Shown: piece by piece, positions 1 through 12,700 of the stretch
How positions within the stretch are numbered: the first letter of the stretch is position 1
Layout: every line of letters begins with the position of its first letter
Source of the DNA: Hedera helix
Lineage: Eukaryota; Streptophyta; Magnoliopsida; Apiales; Araliaceae
DNA: 64,000 bases
Direction: 5' to 3'
Assembly (NCBI GenBank): GCA_947179155.2
Contig: OX359266.1
Location: 45,290,039 to 45,354,038 of the forward strand
Position numbers and translations under genes: made by a program
The notes under the pieces: generated by a model
Told to the model about the DNA's origin: nothing
The model's database searches: none
The model's input: only the letters and a program-made list of their open reading frames with translations

Positions 1-870
1 CAAAATGAATGCTCTACTTATTAATGTTTAGATGCCCATTAATAAATAGATGTTCATTTTATGTGTTAATTTGGAGTAATACTGTAGTGTGTATGAATAT
101 TTATAATCTATAATTATAACATTTAAATTATATTTATAAAACTTGTTAAATGATATATTTTAGATATATTGTAACATTATATATAACTAGAATAAGAGGA
201 AAAAATAATGAGTTTTAAAGTATAGTTCATTAATGACTGAATGTTAATTTATTTATTTTTAATAAATACAATAATCAATGTTCTAAATTATAATTCAAAT
301 AAGTTTTCATTATTTTTTAAATCCTAAATTCAAAAATAAATACTCTTCTTATTAATGTTTTGATATCCATTAATAAGTAGATGCTCATTTTATGTGTTTA
401 TTTGGAGTAATATTATAGTTGTCATATATTTATAATATACAATTATAACATTTAAATGATATTTATAACATTTGTTAAATAATGTATTTTAGATATATTG
501 TAACACTATATATAACTAGAATAAAGGAAAAAAATAATAAGTTTTAAAGTATAGTTCATTAATGAATGAATGTTAATTTATTTATTTTTAATAAATACAA
601 TAATCAATACTCTAAATTACAATTTAAATAAATTTTTATTATTTTTAAAATCCCAAATTTTAAAATGAATGCTCTACTTATTAAAGTTTGATGTCCATTA
701 ATAAGTTGATGTTCGTTTTATATGTTTAGAGCAATATTATAGTGTGTATGAATATTTATAATCTATAATTATAACATTTAAATGATATTTATAACATTTA
801 TAACACTTGTTAAATGATCCAAAAGTTATATTGTAACACTTGTTAAATGATATTTATAACACTTGTTAAA
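1..870. repeat. AT-rich tandem repeat, about 330-bp unit, three copies
   Basis: Three head-to-tail diverged units begin near 1, 332 and 662. Each opens with a variant of aaaatgaatgctctacttatt, followed by a conserved ccattaataa block, a tataatctataattataacattt block and a tagttcattaatga block. The third unit is rearranged after about 780 and contains short repeats of aacacttgttaaatgata. No coding potential is seen. It may be a local satellite-like array or an intronic duplication, because the upstream part of the membralin gene should lie on this side. Confidence 0.7.
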
Positions 871-1094
871 TTATACATTTGAGATATTTTAACTTTATAA
901 TAATAAAAATTCCTTAACTATACTTAAATCAATTTATTAATATTATAATAAAAGTGTTATTTTCAACTTTTTAGAAGTGAAATGACATATTTTAAAAATA
1001 ATTTTCGTATGATAGTGAAAACTAATTATTATATTAGGAAGATCACTTAAAACTTAAAAGAAATTATTTTGCTTATTATATATATATATATAAG

Positions 1095-1349
1095 TTATTC
1101 GGATACGAATTCCGGATCCGAATTCGGATATCGGATTCCGGATATCCGCTATCCGCCGGATATATTTACGGACGGATGTTAAACGAATACGAATACGCCT
1201 ATATCCGTATTCGTATCCGTTTATTTGCGGATACCTTTAAACCGAATACGGATATATCCGTTTTTTTCCGAATGCGAATAATATCCGTTTTTTTTCGAAT
1301 ACGAATGCGGACGGATACGAATTTTCCGGTTACCATTTACAGCCCTAGT
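1095..1349 (-). mobile_element. hAT-like DNA transposon end (partial)
   Basis: Dense degenerate repeats of cggatacgaat/atccgtattcg run from 1097 to 1325 and end at ttacagccctag (1338-1349). Read on the minus strand this starts ctagggctgtaaatgg, the type of terminus common in plant hAT elements with subterminal repeats. No matching left terminus or 8-bp duplication was found, so it is probably one end of a truncated copy. Confidence 0.4.
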
Positions 1350-3166
1350 GCACAGTATGTTAGCAAAGCCGCGCACCCCTGCTTCATAGGCGAGCACTTG
1401 ACCATCACCCCAGTGATGACCTTCATTACTCTCTCTTGTTTTAAACTTTGCCACACAAATATTGTTAAAATAATTAATATTATTGTTCAGATAATTTAAG
1501 TTTATAGTAATAGATCACCATAATCTAATGAAATTGTTAAAAGATTCTTATTCAAATCACTAATCAATTCAACAGCCATAGACTCATCTGTCAGGATTAG
1601 TCCTAAACACAGAGAGGAGATTATAGAGGTTTAAGAGAGAGAAGCCATAGAAAATAGGGTTAGAATCAAGTTAGAAGAAGAAGATAGATTGAGGTTGGAA
1701 AAGAATGGGAGGAAGAAGTATAATTGTGACTCACAACTGAGTTCATGTTCTCAGAAATTCATTCATCATAGTAATTTGCTTTTCATCTATTACATTAGCT
1801 ACTATTTCTAGAGCAATGCAACTAAACAAAAAGTCTAGTTTGCCCTCTCAACTACCTACTTTCTAGAATCACATGGAATAAGCTACACTCTATAAAGTAC
1901 TTGCACTAAACTAATATTATTTACTGTCATGTCCCTAGTTATATTTTACTGGATTCGACATCTTCTATCATGATCAAGTTTACCAAATTTAGCTTTAACA
2001 TAGTATGCTTCCTACTAACTTTGAGATATCCATCCTACAAAAACTCAACAAATATGAAGGTAATTTATAATGAATTTATGTTTAATGGTGCCTCTCTTGT
2101 TTCTTTTGGGACAATGTTAGAGTCAAAAGAAAGAGGGGAGAGGGGAGAGGAGAGACGAGGGAAAATGATATAATATGTTGAATGAAGGGGATATACTCGT
2201 ATACATTAGTTTCGTGCATGCGTGTTGCACTTTAAGCTAGTTTAAATAATTAATAATTGAAAATTATTTCTTTAAATAAAAGTTTTTATGGTAATTTTTA
2301 TGAACAACCAGTTTTAGAGGGTTTAGATGAGGGAAGGATATGAGGATTTTTTAAAAGTGCGCTTGCGCTTGTTATGCCATTTTGTAGGGTGTATGGCAGA
2401 GAGGAAGGCAAGGATTCTTGTGGGCAGTCAATGTATATGGCATACCTTGGGATAGAGTGACCTGTGCATTTCTTTGGGCTTTTGTATGGGAGTTTTTCTA
2501 GAAACTTAGTGTACTTAAAAGATTGGCCAGCCGAGCTCCATTGCACTGGGATGACTTTTAACTTGTTTCTTATTTTCTGTTGTATTTCTTTTGTATGAAC
2601 TTCTTGTTTTCCACCAGCATTTAAAAAACATCTTGTTAAAATCTTACTTCTGAATTTTTATATTTTTAGGGTTTGGTCTAAAGTAATTTAGAATGTAGTT
2701 AATTATAAATAGTAAATTAAAGAGAAAAAATCAAGACCAATAATACTTGTACACCTAACTTTGTTAACCATTTCCTTTTACAATATTTTTAAAATGTTCA
2801 AGGTGTGTATCTGGGTTCAAATTATTTTATATATTTAATTGGGGGTTTTCTCCGCAACCAATTTTAATTTGCTTCATTACCATTTACCATACACACCCCC
2901 TCGATGCAAATGCAGTGCTCCTTACATTTGATTCTTAAGATATGGTCTTCAGATATATAAATCTGATATTTATATCTATCTTCTTAAGTTATATAAGCCT
3001 TCCTCGTACTTGTTATAGGATACCAGTCAAGATAACAGCTGGTGTATCCCTAAATGAATCATATTTACGTTTATTACCTTTCTAATTCCAAATCGATGTA
3101 AAATTGTCTGTTGTGATAGTTGTCAATGTGATAAGTCTCGTATCTTAATTGCATTTGATCTTCCAG
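1350..3166. other. non-coding stretch, no gene recognised
   Basis: AT-rich sequence with short purine-rich tracts near 1610-1700 and 2125-2165. I see no reading frame with recognisable protein similarity. The exon at 3167 starts in the middle of the membralin protein, so this is most likely intron of that gene. Confidence 0.5.
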
Positions 3167-6100
3167 TGCAGTGGCTTGAAAAGAGAAGCAAAGCATTTGA
3201 ACCAACTTATTTATACACTATGGAAAAGGTAAGGTTTGTCTTGTTGGTCATGCCATGCCTGCAATAACTTTCACCAAAGTTGATCCTTATCAAAATTTCT
3301 CAATTCTAACTTCTAGAAAAGCGTGTGTTATGTAATGTAGGGTTATTTCTTGCTGCCTGAAGGAGCAAAGTTACGGCATAACATTCGCACTATAAATATT
3401 AGCATTTCAGCTCGGCATTCCTGCTTTGGCAACAGGTTGTGTTCATTCTTTTCTTGAAAATATTTACCATGTTTACTAAAGTTAGAAATTGTTTAACCAG
3501 TTCCCCTGAGTAGAACTGTTTGATTCTTCTAATTATTTTTTTTTAGACAATTCTGCAATGCCTGGTAAATTTGTTGAAGTTTTTTATAACAACTAAGAAA
3601 AAAGGTTCAATTTTCCAGAATCATTCCAGGGGCTTAAAATCGATAGTAAACAGCAAAATATTAAAGTTCTGTTGCATTTAAAAGTTTGCTGGTATGTAAA
3701 TGTGTGTAAATGGTGTATACTAACTTGTTTCAAATGAATATCTTCTTCTGTGCAGGTGGCAACAACTTTTAATAAACAGACTTGTAGGATATGATACTAT
3801 TTTGATGAATAGTTTATTAAATTCTCCTGGTCAAGGTATTAAATGGTCTTTGGACTGAGCATATAATGGTTAATTATATTACCCTTTTCTTCTTGTAGCA
3901 TGATTTAGATAGCTTTTGAGATGGAACAAAACTGCAGTCTCTAAGATACATCTTAGTTCTTGTAACTTTTTGTTGTTCGCTAGTAACTTTATACTGTTCC
4001 GATTTCCTATTTTAGCATGTATCAATCTCATGGTGAACTCTTCTGTTCCACCTATGAATATCTCAAAGGGCGATTGCCCTCCATGTTGCTGCTGTCTGTG
4101 GTGTTTTATTTTAGCTGCGTTATATATGATTCTAACCATTAATTTGATTCCTTCATATAAACTTTGTGCTTATCTGACTACTAAACCTGTTTAGTTTTTT
4201 TTTTTTCCTGGTTTTGTTTTTCTTTGTGCTTTAAATGATGCATTGGGATCAAAACTTAATTTGGTAAATAGGTTGTGATAAGTGATAACATAATTTCTGT
4301 GGGTTTGTTCTAGTATCTCTGACCATGTTTGGAATTTCTGTGCAGGTTATCTATATAATTACCAAACAAAGGAATTCTATAATCTTACATATGTGCATGA
4401 GCAACCTGAAGTTTCTTTTAGATTTGAAGGTCTGTTTGTTATATCATTTATCTGCATCCTTTCCTTTAATTGTCATGCAGTATGATGCAAACTGGTGCTT
4501 CAATGCCAATAATGAACTTCGCTAAACTAGCTAACTTTAATTTTGTTATAACACTGGCTAAGAAATGTTTAAAGCTTTGTGATTTTTCATTATTATTGTA
4601 TGATAACTGGAAAAGTGAACTATAGTGATCCTAGGTACTCACCTAATGGTCTTCAATATTGGTTTTAGATTTGATGATATGGATACATATGGAAGGAAAC
4701 CATAATGGTGATAGCTGAAGCAGTGATTGATAATATAATATTTCAAAACTACCAAGAGTTTGTGTTTGATTTTGTATATGTGGATGATGATATCCAATCC
4801 AGACTCGAGTTTGATACTATGGCACTTACATTCTTAATATGGAGTGAGGAAGCTACAGTTGTAACTCAGGGACTTGTTCTTATGTAAGTTTTTTGAATGA
4901 AATAGTGAGAATATTACTGCAACTTTAAAACTAGGTTCTGGTATGCTCTGGGAAACAACTGTCCAGGTTGGTGATAGGGTTTATCCTAACGGGTAGGAAA
5001 GATTTAGTTAGTAATTTATTACCATGAACTGTTAATGTAGCTTAAATATTAGGTCACCTTTTTCTTATTCTTTTTGTGATTTTTGTTTCCATATTTTCTT
5101 CATTCTCCATCTCTTGGTTATGGCTTGAAGGGATGGAAATGTCTATTTTCCTGAGCTTCAAAACTTTTGAGGTCATTATCTTATTATTCTGGAATCCTTA
5201 TGTCCATTCTCATGAAGTCTAGGACAAAACTTTCATTTTTCCAATTGTTTAAGGTTGCATTCCTTTGTTTTCGTTAGTATTCATCGCACGTCATTAGCTA
5301 TTTGAGTGTGCATTGATACTTGCAATATACTAAGCCTAATCCAAGATGGACATTTCTTAGTACTCTTGATACCTAGAAATTAGTAGTATATTTCTTCTTG
5401 CAGATATACTAAAAGCCTAATCCAAGATGGACATTTCTTAGTACTCTTGATACCTAGAAATTATAATGTATTTCTTCTGCTCACCGCTTACTATTTAAAT
5501 CATCCAGATGCAGAATTTATACCTTTTCATCAAATATAAGATACATTTATATTGGCTATATCCATGGCTGTCTTGTATTCATTAGCAATTATCCTCTTTC
5601 ATAGAAAGTAAATTAATTATATCAATGACTTGTGTGTCTAAACTCTGAAGTTCGGTTCTCATTTCTTATAGCAACTCTCACTTTATAATGAGCATGTATC
5701 GTGTCATGATTGTATATTCCTATCTCTTGCAGACTACTTTGCGACCAAGTGTGGTGTGCTTATGATGTCCCTGTTTGTTTTCTTCACGACTACTATGTCT
5801 GTTTCATTTACTTTGAGAGAGACCCAAACTCGCATGCTGAAGTTCACAGGTTTGTTATGTTTCATTACTTTGATCTTTTACCTTATAGATAGACCTTTGG
5901 TGTAAATGCGCCAGAGACCCATGTTCTTGCTAATGTATGGTAAGGATTTGATAGATCTTTTACTTTATAGATAGATCTTTTACTAATGTATGGGAAGGAT
6001 TTGATGGGCTGGAATCAGATTTTACAGCTTGTAGTACAACCAAAAACCCATGTTCTTGCTCTGTGATGTATTGGATGAGACTCTCCGTAGTTATCATCTT

Positions 6101-9100
6101 GGTTCTTTATCCTTGTTGTTCCCTTGTAATTGCACCATATCTGTCGGGTGAGGTCTTCATAATTAAAAGTAGTTGGCCCTAGCTTTCTCAACCATTGAAC
6201 CCCAAGTACCATGTCACAGCCTCCTAGGGGTAAGACTTTATGCTACCTTTGAAGTAGAATTCTCCCATTTTCCATTGGAATTCTGTACAGTGTAGGTTGC
6301 TGGTTAGTCTTCTTCAATCTGCCATTGAGGACTGTCATGGGAGGTGTGGGTTCCAGGGGGAACCTCATTCTCTGTGCTGCCTTAGGATCTATAAAGTTAT
6401 GAGTGCTGCCACCATCTATAACCATGGAAAGTTTTTTCTTCCCCACATAGCCAGTCATCTTAATGGTCTGGGGACTGGGCTGTCCTTTAATAGTATTGAT
6501 AGATATCTCTATATCATCATCCCATATGGTCTGCTCCTCTTCCTTCATTTCTGGAACAGGTTCCTCATCGTATTTAGGAAGTTAATCATCCCCTTGGCTG
6601 GAATGATCTTCTCCTACTATCATGAAGGACTTTGAATTCTTACATTGATACCCAAAGGTGTACTTGTCATCACACTAAAAACATAAACCTTGGGATTTCC
6701 TTTCATCCCTTTGTGCAACAGTAATAGTGATTCGTTGAAATTGTTTTTAGGAAAGGTAAGAAGAGTTTTGGTTTATTATGGTGGGGAGTTTTCCTTCTTT
6801 TCTGGTCCTGACTGTGCTTGGGATAAGGTATTTTTTCTTGAGTAGCTGTAGGCTAGTTTTGGCAAAGGAACAAGCTCTAGACAAGGTAGTAGGGTCTAGT
6901 AGCTTGACAATCTTTTTGGTCTCATCTTTGAGACAACCAATGAAACTTCCCACAAAGAAATCCTCAGTTAACTGGGGTATTTTTTCCAACAACCTGCCCT
7001 TGTGTCTTTCGAATTCATAATAGTAAGCTTTAATTGAGCCCACTTGTTTTGAGAAGTTTAAATTGTTCATAAATGTTGTCTAGACCTGCTTATGAGAATA
7101 TGCAAATAAATTCTCAAGTAAAGGCTTCCCAGGTCAGACCCTCCTTGTTATTAATGAGTGTCTTGTACCAGTATTTAGGAGGCCCATGTAAATGCAGACT
7201 AGCAATGGCAATCCTCCTATAGGAATGGATGCCATATATATCAAAGTATTCTTCACAATCCTGTACCCAACTCCTAGCATCATCACCCATGATAAATGAA
7301 GAAAACACTAAAGTAAGGTGCTTTAACTCCCTATCTTCTCCTTCTTCACCATCCCAGTTGCTTCTCTTCCTCCAGGGGTCATCTTCTTCCTCATGATTCC
7401 TGGTCCTTTCCCTTTCAGCATGTTTGGGGTCTAAAAAATATTTTGGTGCCCTTGGTTGCCCTCTTGAACTGGCCTCTTGCCTTTGGCCTTATCTCCAAAT
7501 GGATTTTCAAAGTTTTCAGGAGACTCTGGAGCCCTCTGTCGAAGCAGCTCATTCATCTTATTCATAAACCATTCCATTTTTTCATTAATGGTTTCCAGTT
7601 GCCCATTAATGTACTCTCTATAGCTTAGAAAGTCCTGTTGTAACAATTGGTTGGAGTTGAAATGTGATGCTCCTGCCATCACTACTATTTATACAAATAA
7701 AATGAATTCTCAGGACAATAGAGAATTTGAGTCGAAAAATTTATCCAATAGTGGCAACACTACTTGATATATTGAGTGAGCTAGAGTGCTTTTTAGTGGT
7801 GTGAACTGAACCTTAAACGAGAACAATCTGTGGGTTCGAATTTTTTGTGAAGTTTAATCCTGACTAGCACTAGGCTTGGCAAGGATAAATGGAGTAATTG
7901 ACACAGAAATGAAGCTAGGCTACAAATGACCAAATTAGTATTAACTAAGTATTAACAGTGTGTTAACACTTGTTTAAAACTAAAACTGAGTATAAACTGT
8001 TCGTGGGATTGTTTGTAAGCAATTTAGATGATCGGTGATGAATATCTATGATGATTATGCTCAAACAATGAAAAACTTGCAGATTTATTAAGAAAGTATG
8101 CAGATTATAGAATCTAATGTGGAAACAGTAGATTTTTTGGGATTTTTGAATAATAATCAAAGGAAACAGATTAATTAAGAGCTATAGTTGCTTGGAATTG
8201 TGAATTATGCTTAAACGAGTTCTGGGTAACAGGTTTATACCTCTTAATAACCACAGGAAGTGAATATAATCCTCAGTTGCAGGTGTCGGTGCTAAAACAG
8301 GGCATCGACAGATCGGTCTTTTGATCCATGTGTTTGCTTGTTTCTGGGTTGTTTTTGTTGATTGTTTGAGTTTCGTCTGGTGTTAAATGGACTATAGATT
8401 CTGGGATTTGAGTGATCAATGGAGTTTTTATGGGAGTTATTAAGAATTTGGGTGTTTTGGATGAAAATGGAGTATCGGAATCTGGATTTTAATTTTCTGC
8501 AGAAACAGACGAGTAACAGAGAGTTTTGGGATGAGAAAATTTGATATGTGTAAGAAGATGGTTCCAGGCTGCAATCGAGCTCTGATACCAAAATTGTCAG
8601 GCCAAGCTTGGTTCCAACTGAGAAACAGAGAGAATAGAAGAGAGAGAATTAGGAGGAGAGAGAGAAATAGACTGATTGAGCTTAATTGGAGGGAGGTAGG
8701 AGGGAGATAGGTGTGAGAGAAAATGCTACTCGTTTTCATATATTTCATTACTTGCAAATGTAAAAGCTATTACAACTATTTATAGGAAAAATTACTTGCA
8801 GAGAACTTGAAGCTAATCCTACACCACACCCTTATCCTTCACTACAAAATAACTATAACATGTGCTCACATGCACTTTATTTCTACTAGAATCTACTATT
8901 ATATTCTATATTCTCTAGAATGCCCTTAGCCCGACATTCCCTTCTCCTTAAGAGCATCCATATCCTCATGGAGCAAGGTTGAATTCAAGGAAGTTAATCT
9001 GGAGTAGCTCTTCATCTTCCCAAATTGCATCATCAATGCTGCTTCCCTTCCATCGAACTAGATATTGGTAAATGATCTTGCTTTCTTCATAAACTTTTCT

Positions 9101-9664
9101 TTGTTTGAGAACTCTGAGGGGCCCAATATCAAATGTCCCATCTTGTGTAACAGGTGGTAATTGAGTTTGTGTTTGAACTGTGCCCATATGTTTTTTAAGT
9201 TGGGGACAGGCGAATCTAGGATTTCATCCCAGCTATGGCAATATAAATGTTATTAATACGAAAATGCAAGAGTGATATTTATACACACACACACACACAC
9301 ACACACACCTCATTGGAAAAATTGTACCAACTATTACATAAATTTATTCGCATGAAAAGATTCGTCTCCTTTTACAATAATGCAAGCAAGATTAACATAT
9401 ATAACAGACATTGATAGAGAATACACATCTATATATAGGCCCATACGCACTAAGCATTGTCATTATACAAGTGAATATACAAAGAATTTCATTAGAGTTG
9501 CTGTCTGTAATTTTAGTTAACCACAAACCCAGGTCCAAAGTTCTCTCACAGGAAACAGTTCCTTTACATTATATTATTTACATGCCATAAGCCACTTTAA
9601 CAAAAAGTATAGAGCAAAACTCCAAAAGCTACCAAATTAAACTAGTTATGTTATATGCCCAACA

Positions 9665-9717
<53 letters not shown>

Positions 9718-12700
9718 TGCTCCATTATTATTAGTTAGCAGTAGATACAATGAAAATATAGTTTTAGCCAAAAAAAAGGTTTATATTTTAAATGAGTTTG
9801 ACCAGAAAATAAAATAAAATATTGATCTGACATAGATATCTAGTATTCTAAATGTGGATTAATTCGAATATAACTCCAAAAAATACATTCCAAATTTGCA
9901 TATATAAAAGATACAAAAAGCAATATATATATACATATACATATTAAACTAAGTTGGATATTTTCTTTTTGCTATTTTAAATAAACTGAATTAGTGCAGA
10001 GAGACAACAGACCTAATTCAAAATCTAATTCAAAATTTTAATATCAAACTAAATAAAATTAATTGGAAAAATAGCAATAGTAACTTGCAAATGAAGAGAT
10101 AAAAATCAAAATGAAATAAAGATGTTAGATTGTATATACTTCCAAGCGTGAGTTTTCACAGCGGAGTTTCCGGGCTCGGAGTTGAAATAACCCAAAGAAC
10201 GAAGAAAGATATTGATTTTTGAAGAAGCTAAAACAAGGGGTTAAGAAATAAAAGATCAATAGAAAGTCACCCTTCACCATTTATGGAATCAGAGATGAAA
10301 TAGGAGAAAAGATTGTGGGATTAATGAAGTGTGTAAACTAGCGAATAAGGATTTAGGCCGCCTTCTTATTTTTAGTTATAGCAAATCCCCAAAATTATCC
10401 CTTATTTATCCTTATAATTTGCAAACTAACATAATACCACATGTACAATTTTTTTTGCAGAATTCCAGCAATGGCTAAGTTGGCCTGCCTTGGATCCGCC
10501 CCTGAGCTGGGAGACATGGAATGTAGGGTAAATTCTGGAAGTGTTAGGCAGCTCTAGTTTGTAGGCTACCTTCCCAATTTTCTGCAGAACCTTATAAGGA
10601 CCATAGAATTTTGGGGCCAACTTTAAGTTTTTCTTTATTGCTACTGAGCACTGAGCTTTGTCTATAGGGCTGTAACTTGAGATAGACCCAATCCCCAATA
10701 TCAAACTCCCTTTCTGTTCTTCCTTTATCAGCTCGGCTCTTGATCCTTTGTTGTGCCTTCATCAGATTTTTCTTGAGAATTTCCATTTGCTACTGTTTCT
10801 CTAGTACAATTTCTTCAACTACTGCAATGGGAATGCTACTTGTGTTTGGTATGGTTAGATGGATAGGATCATGTCTATGCAACACCTTATAAGGAGTGGT
10901 TTGCAAGGAGGTATAATAGGTGGTGTTGAACCACCATTCAGCCATGGGTAACCAAGTGCTCTATTGCTTAGGAGAATGACTGCACATACCTCTGAGATAT
11001 TTCTCTAAACATTGGTTCACCCTCTTAGTGCTGCCATCACCCTGAGGGTGGTAAGAGGTGCTAATGTGAAGTATGGTTCTAGATATTTTGAACAAGGTTT
11101 GCCAGAAATCACTTTGAACAAGGTTTGCCAAAAATCACTTAAAAATAAGGGGTCCCTGTCACTCACTATTGAGCTGGGCAACCCATGTAGTCTGTAAATG
11201 TTTTCAAAGTATAAATGGGACAAGCTTTTGGCTGAGATGGGTGGGACAAGCTTTTGGCTGAGATGGGGTGGCTTAGAGGTAGAAAGCGAGAACTTCTGCT
11301 GTATCTATCTGTAATAACCCATATGGTATCTTAGTTTTTAGAACTAGGGATGCCACTGATGAAGTCCATAGCTATATCTTTCCAAGGCTGTTGGGGTATG
11401 GGTAGAGAGGTTGCAGGAGCCCATAACTCATGCTTAGAAAATTGGCAAGTGGGACATTCAGCCACCCATCTATCTCTGTCCTTCCGCATATGCTGCCAAT
11501 AGAAATATTGTTCTATTCTTTTAAGTGTGACTCTCACCCGAGTGCCCCCCACACCCTTTTCATGCAACTCTTCAAATATCTGCCTTCTGAGATCCCCTTG
11601 AGAACCAATGATACATTTTCCTCTGTATTTAAGTAAACCATGGCTAAGCTCAAATTCATTAGGCCCCATTTTGGCGGAGGGAAGTTCAGAAATTACTTGG
11701 GTCAGGTTTTCATCCCTTTGATAGGTATTCACCAACTGGCTCATCCATGCTGGCTGTGCTATGTTGAAATAATTACAAGAGGAATGGCTTCTTGGTCCAA
11801 GGGTGGTTTCTCTCCTTGTGCCTTGCAGCTTTATCATTTTTCCTTGGTGTGAGAAGCTAAGCAGGAAGTGGTAGTAATCCAAGCTAACTTCTCCCAAACT
11901 TTTTTATCCATTTAGTACCCGAAATGGCATCCCATGCTTGTAACTCCACTACCCACATTGGAGTAGTGAACCGGTGTGTCCATGTGAACTCAGGTATCCA
12001 AGATTGGCTGTGAATCTGCTCTCCATTTGGGAGGGTAATAACCAGAGGTTCACAAGGTACATGCTTGCACTGCAGATTATTTGCAGTGGTCTAGCTTATG
12101 AAATTAAAGGTACTACCACTGTCAACTAACATCTGGAGAAATTTTTCTCCTTTCCTCCCTTGTAGAACTAAGGTTTGGTCCTGGTGTTCAAGGGGGACTT
12201 CTATGGTTGCTAGGGTAGTTTGTCCCCACTTAACATCCTCTTCTGCATGCTCACTTTTCTTAGTTGGGTCCTCATCGAATATGGGTGGCTCATTGTAGTC
12301 AGAACTGCAGTAATCATCCCCTACTATCATGAAGGACTTGGGATTTTTACACTGGTGTCCAAAGGTATACTTCTCATCACAGTAAAAACACAGTCCCTTG
12401 GATTTCCTTTCTTCCTTCTGTGCTGCAATAATAGGTTTGGGTTTGTGAAATTGGTTTTAGGATAAGTAAGAAGGGAAGTCTTGGTATTTGGAGGAGGAGA
12501 ATTTTTTTTATGTGAGCTTACATTGGTTGTTGTAGCGGTGTATGGTTTGGTATAGTTGTTGGCTGGTTTTGGCCAGGGTACCTTATAAAATTTGGCTTGT
12601 TTATAGGCTTTAGATAGGGTGTCTGAGTCAAGGAGTTTGACTATCTTCTTGGTTTTATCCTTGAGGCCTCCCATAAAGTTACCCACAAACTCGAAGAAAT

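Larger units (their letters stand above)
6003..8594 (-). mobile_element. partial chromovirus copy sharing the middle LTR
   Basis: Reading leftward from the LTR at 8595-8936 there is a tRNA-iMet-type primer binding site (gctctgatacca, 8579-8590), a leader of about 900 bp, gag and a protease region. Similarity stops near 6003. The order duplicates the internal part of the neighbouring element (8937-14308), giving LTR-internal-LTR-partial internal. It was probably made by unequal recombination between two copies, or by an adjacent insertion followed by truncation. RT, RNase H and integrase are absent on this side. Confidence 0.8.

Noticed and set aside
1176..1499. 107-aa frame with RIRIR repeats
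   Set aside because: Produced by the degenerate atccgtattcg repeats of the hAT-like element end.
2298..2546. 82-aa minus-strand frame as a possible gene
   Set aside because: No domain or codon pattern supports it, and it probably lies in an intron of the membralin gene.
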